Shown here: piece after piece, positions 56,819-64,000 of the stretch
Layout of the letters: every line of letters starts with the position of its first letter
How positions within the stretch are numbered: position 1 is the stretch's first letter
Assembly: GCA_012931725.1 (NCBI GenBank)
Contig: CM022946.1
Span: 75,318,339-75,382,338, forward strand
Source of the DNA: Litsea cubeba
Taxonomy: Eukaryota; Streptophyta; Magnoliopsida; Laurales; Lauraceae
DNA: 64,000 nucleotides
Reading direction: 5' to 3'
Notes under the pieces: generated by a model
What the model saw: only the letters and a program-made list of their open reading frames with translations
Database searches by the model: none
What the model was told of the DNA's origin: nothing
Made by a program: the position numbers and the translations under genes

Positions 56819-59768
56819 TGTCACGTCCCCCGAACCCGATTAAAGAAATAACCGGATCCGGAGAGTGAATTTTAGGACTATTTAAAAATTTTGTCCTTTG
56901 GGCCCACGGATCGTAGTCCGCGGTGAGGATTTAATATTTCAAACCTCTTCAATCCAATAAACATGGAGTTCATAGAACTCTAGGCATATGGAATCTCAAG
57001 CAATGGTTAATAATCTCATTAAATTAAAATTGCAAGAAAGAGTAACAAAACTAAGAATTAAGTTATTTATTACATTGGCCATCCCAAGATACAAGGCCAA
57101 TAAATTATGGAATTCAATAATAAAAGAAAGGTCCAACGTGAGAAATAAATGAATAAAAGAACAATCTAGTAAAATCCCAATGTATCTCTCTCGTGCCCGA
57201 AATGATGACGCTACTCTACGTCATCGGCACGCCACTCTCGTGCCTCCTCAGCTGGTTGGAGATCCTCTGGGATCTCCTCACCTGCCTGCTCCTCGTAGAA
57301 GAACTCACCTGATGTGTCTGTACATCAAGGAACAAAGTCAACGACATGTTGAGCAATAGATATACAAAACATGATAAACACGACATGCATCAAGTATAGA
57401 GTAATGACAGGTATAAGATCATATGAATACAAGAATATGAAACTAGGCATAAAGCGAGATTAATAAGCAGAAACAATAACATGAATCCTAGCAATCATCT
57501 AGCTATAACCACTATCCATGCAAATGCAAGCAAGATAAGCAAGAGGGAGACTCCGAGGATGTCCTATGCCACCTCCCGGGGGTACCAGTAACAATCCCCT
57601 TGGACTACTGATACCATAGTCCGGCTCCAGTGGGATCCTAGCTCCCTGTCCTGGGAATAGCAGCACGGTCCTAGCCCGCTCCCAGCTATTCAACGCCATG
57701 GACGCCGTCCTACGCCGACTGCCCACCCCGACAACCGGAGTAACCAATTCGTCATTAAATCCCAAACTGCAGATGGCCTATGCAAACAATAATAAAGTGG
57801 TTCTGACTCAAGAATATCAAGACAAGCAAGTCTGGCTAGTTTCACGTACAAGACAATATCTTAGGGATTATCTTATTCAAGACGATACAAGACAAGCCAC
57901 GTGATAATCCCCTTCCATTACTAGCCAGTCATGTTCATCAATACAAGACACGGGTTCCTATGGTACACTCTAAGTTAAGTCCAAGTCCTAAATTCTATAA
58001 GAATTTATGTTTCATAATTGATTACGTGTTTTATGCCAAGAGAGTGTACAAGGAGATGTTATCAACGGATACAAGTCACAAGTCAAGGAGGAATTACAAT
58101 CCAACCCTAGGTAAGTGGTGTCATCCCTGTATCCTACGTATTCTAACGGAGTACATGTGGAAATTGAATCAATGATGCTTTTAGGATAATTCCTTGGTGT
58201 ACAATCATGTTGAACATCATTGAATTCAATTCCTTATGCATTCGGTTACACTACGTGTAATACACGAATACCTAGACAACCCATCGAATTCAAACCAAGC
58301 ACGTGATTCGATCTCAAACCCATTTATGGTCATGTGATAGTAAGTTAATGGTTTCCAACATCTAAGGCCCAAACCTAAGTTAAATAGTCTTATTTCCAAT
58401 AAAACATGAGCTGGATCAATAATCCAAGTATTTACATCACTTCCCAACCTCCGATCGTGATGAAACCAGAACCATTGGATTCTACGCCTCAAGGGCTTTC
58501 CAACGATATATTATATGTAGAAATCCAACGGGCGGATCGAAAGTTACAGATTTTCGAAGTTTCCAAGTGCTGTCAGAAAATTACCCTCCGATCGATCGGA
58601 CGTACTGTGCGATCGATCGGACCTGTACACCTCTCAGTTAACACACAGTCCGATCGATCGGAGGTACAGTCCGATCGATCGGACGTACTGTGCTGTAACC
58701 CGAAAATGGGTTTTCTGTCCCTTTTTCCTCCAGCCAAACCATGGCAAACCTGCAGAAAATGAGCCTCCTGCTCCCCAATCATCACAATCATCATTCTCAT
58801 CATTTCTAACAATTTAAAACATAAAGGGGGTACCAATTTAACAATTAATCTCATTCATTCCATAAACCTAACCTAACATTAAAAATCCCTAAATCAATAT
58901 CAAAACATGCTTGGAATTAGAGGGGAAATCTATCAAAATCATAACCAATCAATAATAAAATAACACACATGTTTATGATGCAATGCATATCTACTTGCCT
59001 CAACCAGGACGAAGATTGGAAATGGGTGAAATTTGAGGAGAAGCTTTTCTACCCTCAAAATCACAATCTAACCCGAACAAACACAACCTAATATACCAAG
59101 GAGAAGAAAGAAAGAAAAAGAATCAAGATCGAACCTAAATCTAACCAAAAGGCATAAGATTGAAAAAGATGAAGGTGGGAGAATGCTTACCAAACTTACA
59201 CCGGAAGCAAGAGGGGATCGCGAGGATGAACTCTAGCGGATCGGATCTCCGAATAGGGTTTTCTAGGGCTGAGATCTGGCTTGAGAAAGGAAGAAGAAGA
59301 AGATGGGCTGCAGTTCTCTCTTTCGTTGCAGAGAATAAAACTGGAATTAGGGTTAAACATCGTTTAAGAAGACAATTAAGGGGAAAAGACCGAATCGCCC
59401 CTTTAAGTGGGTCCGGTGAAAGAATGGACCACTTGAAAGGTTTCTGATCGCCGGATCGCGATGAGTCAAGAGACAAAAGTCATCAGAACGACGAGACCTT
59501 TCCAACGAACCCATAAATCACGGCGTTTGGAATATTTCGGAAAAACACTCAAGTTTTCCTAAATTGCCAACTACACCCCTGCTATGATCAAACGAACTCG
59601 GAATCGAACGAAACTTCGCAGGCACTATTCTAATGCTAAAAGAAACTCGCTCATGATCTAAACACACTTAAATATCGAAAATACAATTAAATAAAATAAT
59701 AACAAATTAAACGGGTCAACGGGCCGGGTTTTGGGCCCAACTGACCCAGTAAGGTCACGGACCTTACA
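56819..59768 (-). repeat. 3' LTR of the Tekay-type element
   Basis: On the minus strand it starts TGTAAGGTCCGTGACC and ends GGGTTCGGGGGACGTGACA, 2,950 bp, a usual size for Tekay. A cluster of CCGATCGATCGG palindromes lies at 58590-58684. The bases upstream on the element strand (GTGAGAGT) form only a short purine tract. Confidence 0.88.
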
Positions 59769-59772
59769 ACTC

Positions 59773-62700
59773 TCACAAATAAAAAGAACATTTGGTCCCC
59801 CAAATGCCTAAACATACCTCATCTGGAAATAGATAGGGGTACGCTTTCTGCATCTGCTCCTTCAGCTCCCACGTTGCTTCCTCCGGACTGTGGTTCTCCC
59901 ACTGTACTTTGACCCATTGAATGGTCTTGGTACGCAACACTACCTCCTTCGTGTCGATGATTTGCGCTGGACGCTCCACGTAGGTGACATCTGCCTGAAG
60001 CTGAAGTGGCTCGTGCTGCAACACGTGGGTGGGATCTGGAATGTACTTCCGAAGCATTGAAACATGAAAAACATCGTGCACACCCACTAACTCTGGCGGT
60101 AGCACTAGACGATACGCCACGTCTCCTATCTTGCTCTTGATCTCAAACGGTCCCACAAACCTCTTAGCAAGCTTCCCTTTCTGTCCAAATCTGACAACAC
60201 CTCTCATCGGAGACACTTTCAGGAAAACCATATCTCCCACTTGGAATTCTAAAGGTCTCCGCCTCTTGTCTGCATAGCTCTTCTGACGATCCCGTGACTC
60301 CTTCATTCTCATCTGGACAACTCTGACCTTCTCACTGGAATCAGCAATCTCTGAGGGGCCATGAAAACTCCGAACTCCAACTTCCTCCCAACATGCTGGG
60401 GTTCTGCATCTCCTTCCATACAATGCCTCAAATGGTGCCATACCAATACTTGAATGATAACTGTTATTGTAGGCAAACTCACATAGAGGCAAACTCTCAT
60501 CCCAACTCTCCTTGAGATCCAAAACACATGCTCGGAGGAGATCTTCTAATGTCTGGATTGTACGCTCTGACTGTCCATCTGTCTGAGGGTGGTAAGCTGT
60601 GCTGAACTTCAACTGAGTTCCCATAGATGACTGGAAAGTAGACCAAAACCGTGAGACAAATTTAGTGTCTCGATCGGACACTATGGACTTAGGCACTCCA
60701 TGCAACTTGACTATATTGTCCCTGTACATTTTAGTCATCTTATCCAAAAATTGACCAGTCTTGAATGGCAAGAAATGGGCTGATTTAGTCAGTCTATCAA
60801 CAATCACCCAAATAGCATCATTGCCTTTCTTGGTATTCGGCAACCCTGACACGAAATCCATGGTAATATTCTCCCATTTCCACTGTGGAATTTCCAACGG
60901 GTGAAGTAAACCAGGAGGCTTCTTGTGCTCTGCCTTAATCTGCTGACAAGTCATACATCTGGAGGCAAATTCTGCAATCTCTTTCTTCATTTTCACCCAC
61001 CAATAGTGATTCTTCAAATTCTGATACATCTTGGTGCTCCCTGGGTGAATAGAGTATCTAGTGTGGTGCGCATCTGTCATCAACTCTGACTTGATGTCTT
61101 GAACATCTGGCACACACAACCTATCCTTACAGTACAAAACTCCCTCTATCAATCTGAACTCTGGCTTGTCATCCACATGATCAATGATTCTCTGCAACTC
61201 TGGATCATCCTTCTGGCATTCCTTGATCCTGTTAACTATTTCTGGCTCCCAAACTCCCATAGTAGCAACTAGGACCTTCTCATTGACTAGCCAAACTTCC
61301 ACATCCATATCTCTGAATTGCTCCATCCATCTCCATTCAGGCATTATACACCCACTGAATGCTGCCTTTCTACTGAGAGCATCTGCTACAACATTCACTC
61401 TTCCAGGATGGTACTTGATCGGAAAATCATAATCCTTTATGTATTCCATCCATCTCCTCTGCCTGTTATTCAGATCACCCTGTGTAAACAGATATTGCAG
61501 ACTCTTGTGATCTGTATGCACCTCAAATCTCTCCCCATACAAATAGTGCCTCCACAACTTTAATGCAAACACCACTGCTGCTAACTCCAAGTCATGTGTG
61601 GCATACTTCTTCTCATGATCCTTCAATTGCCTTGATCCATAGGCTATCACCTTATCATGCTGCATGAGAACATATCCCAAACCTACTCCTGATGCATCTG
61701 TGAAAATCACAAATCCTCCACTTCCAGCGGGTAAGGCAAATATCGGTGCTGTAGTCAATCTGGTCTTCAGCTCTTGGAAACTCTTTTCACACCCCCCCCC
61801 CCCCCGTCCACACAAACGGAATATCCTTCCTCGTCAACTTAGTCAACGGAGATGCTATAGTAGCGAACCCTTTCACAAACCTTCGGTAGTAACCTGCAAG
61901 TCCAAGGAAACTACGAATCTCCGCTACATTTCTCGGGCTACTCCAATTGACAACTGCTGCAATCTTCTTGGGATCCACTGTCAGTCCTTCCTTAGAGATT
62001 ATATGGCCCAAAAATGCTACTTGTTCCAACCAAAATTCACATTTACTCAACTTAGCATACAGTTGGTTATCCCTCAAAAGCTGCAAAGAAGTTCTCAACT
62101 GATGCTCATGCTCCTCCTTAGTCTTTGAGTACACCAATACATCATCAATGAAGACTACCACAAACTGATCCAAGAAAGGAGCAAATGCCTTATTCATCAA
62201 AGCCATAAAAACTGCTGGAGCATTTGTCAATCCAAAAGGCATCACAAGAAACTCAAAATGTCCATATCTCGTCCGGAATGCAGTCTTAGGAACATCTTCC
62301 TTTCTGACTCGCAACTGATGATAACCGGAACGCAGATCTATCTTCGAAAAGAATTGGGCTCCCTGCAACTGATCGAATAGCTCATCGATCCTCTGTAACG
62401 GGTACTTGTTCTTAACAGTCATCTGGTTCAACTGTCTGTAATCTATGCACATCCGCATAGTCCCGTCCTTCTTCTTCACAAATATCACCGGAGCTCCCCA
62501 CGGTGAAACACTAGGCCTGATGAAACCCTTATCCAACAGATCTCCGATCTGAGTTTTCAACTCTTTCAGTTCTGCTGGTGCCATCCTATAAGGGGCCTTT
62601 GAAATAGGTGCTGTCCCTGGCTGCAATTCTATGGTGAAATCCAACTCACGAACAGGTGGCAAACCACGAATCTCCTCCGGAAACACATCCGGGAATTCTC

Positions 62701-63250
62701 GCACTACTGGAATCTCATCAACAGACTTGGACTCCTTATCTTCCGCAATAAATGCGATAAAACCTTCGCATCCACTCCTCATCAATCGCTCTGCCTTTAA
62801 TGCAGAAATCATCCGAGTGGAGATGGGCTTTTCAGCTCCAATAAACTCAACACTACGATCTGCACTCCGTAACTTCACAGTTTTGTTAAAACAATCTAAC
62901 ACTGCTCGGTTCTTAGCTAACCAATCCATACCGAGTATCACATCAAACTCCGCCATCGGTAAAATGATCAAACTGACGGTCAACTTAACTTCCCCAATCT
63001 GAATACTACACCTAGGGTAGATGACATTACAAGCTACATGTCTACCTACAGGGGTAGCTACCATCAAATCATAGGGTAGTATCTCCTTATCCTCCCCCAA
63101 ATGCAGTGCTAATGCTGGTGCAACAAACGAATGTGTGGATCCAGGATCAAATAAAACTTTAGCATCAAATCCACAAACTAAAAGTGTACCTTCTATGACA
63201 TTCCCTGCAGCCTCTACTTCCTCATGCGTCAGAGCATAAGCTCTCCCTAC
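59773..63250 (-). pseudogene. pol: pol polyprotein of the Tekay-type element
   Basis: Order on the minus strand: protease (DPGSTHSFV at about 63130), reverse transcriptase (62000-62700; YRQLN, FSKIDLRSGYHQ, VVFIDDVLVYS with the catalytic Asp pair), RNase H (61350-61780; FTDASGVGLG, HDLELAAVVF, HTDHKSLQ, VADALSR), integrase (60250-61110; H-x-H and C-x2-C in the zinc part, MDFVSGLP, SDRDTKF, DGQSERTIQ for the D, D, E residues) and a chromodomain (59830-60000; WVKVQWENHSPEEATWE). Chromodomains steer integration to marked chromatin. A run of 13-15 Cs at about 61791-61805 shifts the frame between RT and RNase H. Apart from that and the stop at 63251 all domains look intact. Confidence 0.88.
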
Positions 63251-64000
63251 CTACTGGGGACGCTGCTGATGATATTGCTGCAGTGGTCTCTGACCGCGCC
63301 CCTGGAATCTGGGTGCTGGGGGTCTCTGCTGATAGCGCTGCTGAGGTACTGGAGGGCGCTGCTGCGGTGGCTGAGGTGGTCGGACTATCATCTGCTGCTG
63401 CTGCTGCTGTGGCCTGACCTGTCCAGGAGGCATCTGTCTCAACGGCTGCGCAGGATGTGGTGGCCTGGGCGTCGGAGCTGGAAAAGGTGGTGGTGGTGCT
63501 ACTCCTGTCTTCCCTGGGCAAAAACGAACCTTATGCCCTGGATCTCCACAGTTGAAACATGCACCGGAGTGCTTCCTGCAATCACGGCCAAAATGATTCC
63601 CGCCACAATGCATGCAAGAAACTCGCTGTGGCTGCGGCCGGAGTGTAGGCTCAAACCGTAGCCTCTTAGGTGCAGGCTGCTGATACGACAGAGACGAAGA
63701 TCCCTGTGTCCTGGGTGGAGGGATCAATGCCAAGATCCTCTGCTGCTCCAAAGCAATCACCTCCTTCAGGGACTCCTCTGCCCAATATGCTTCCTTGACC
63801 GCATCATCATAGTTGGTCAATCTGCTGCGCTGTACTTGCATCTTTATATCTGCCCGCAGTCCCTTGATAAATCTCCGAACTCTCTCTGACTCTGGCTGAA
63901 TCAGACTCTCAGCAAATCGGGATAGATGGGTGAAGGCAATCTCATAATCCTGTACTGTCAAGTCACCCTGTACTAGCCTCTCAAACTCCTCCATCTTCTG
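63251..64000 (-). pseudogene. gag: gag of the Tekay-type element (C-terminal part)
   Basis: The end of the capsid domain (FERLVQGDLTVQDYEIAFTH) is followed by two zinc knuckles (C-x2-C-x3-H-x4-C near 63605 and CFNCGDPGHKVRFC near 63555), then a Pro/Gln-rich tail. A TAG at 63251-63253 separates it from protease in the same frame; in this lineage gag and pol are normally one frame, so it may be a CAG to TAG change. The N-terminus lies beyond 64000. Confidence 0.82.

Larger units (their letters stand above)
56819..64000 (-). mobile_element. Tekay-type chromovirus element (partial, runs past window)
   Basis: The 3' LTR is 56819-59768. Upstream on the minus strand lie pol with chromodomain (59773-63250) and gag (63251 to beyond 64000). 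The five bases before 56819 are CATCT; in copy 1 the same host position reads CATCTCCTCTGG (18114), so insertion was right after CATCT. The coding region has one stop and one frameshift, so this is a recent insertion. Confidence 0.9.

Overview
This window is nuclear DNA of a flowering plant. It holds one ordinary intron-rich host gene, and almost everything else is nested LTR retrotransposons of the Tat/Ogre and Tekay (chromovirus) lineages of Ty3/gypsy, with solo LTRs, one hAT-like DNA element and a SINE-like inverted repeat. I cannot place the species from sequence alone. Splice sites, TATA boxes and coding frames were read by eye, so boundaries may be off by one or two bases.

Left nest (1-26858). 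A Tekay-type LTR end (1-923) abuts the 3' end of an older Tat-type element, copy 0 (924-3766). A complete insertion of the same family, copy 1 (3767-24437), sits inside the 3' LTR of copy 0 and is flanked by a CTCAC target duplication; the last 50 bases of that LTR resume at 24443-24492. Copy 0 itself lies in a minus-strand LTR of a third family, 'L' (24493-26858), which also carries an 865-bp hAT-like element (25424-26288) with an 8-bp duplication.

Middle (26859-39000). Two family-L solo LTRs are nested one inside the other (28821-31821 and 29055-30872), each with its own 5-bp duplication. A ten-exon minus-strand gene for a type I inositol polyphosphate 5-phosphatase (562 codons, 33177-36604) appears intact. 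Upstream of its TATA box lies a 991-bp composite of head-to-head tRNA-derived SINE-like repeats (37434-38424), followed at once by a plus-strand TATA box and a possible divergent first exon.

Right nest (about 38986-64000). A second Tat-type element, B, is cut inside its reverse transcriptase by copy 2 of the first family (42724-56818). Copy 2 is in turn cut by a minus-strand Tekay element (56819 to beyond 64000) with gag, protease, RT, RNase H, integrase and a chromodomain.

The most interesting object is inside the Tat family of copies 1 and 2. Between integrase and the 3' LTR each carries, on the opposite strand, a gene with its own TATA box, five exons and four phase-1 GT-AG introns. It encodes a plant-mobile-domain protein of about 1,217 codons with a basic nuclear-signal-like stretch and a C-terminal coiled coil. 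Being antisense, its introns would not be removed from the genomic RNA of the element, which explains how they persist. Both copies lack protease and reverse transcriptase, are broken by different mutations, and so would depend on a helper element.
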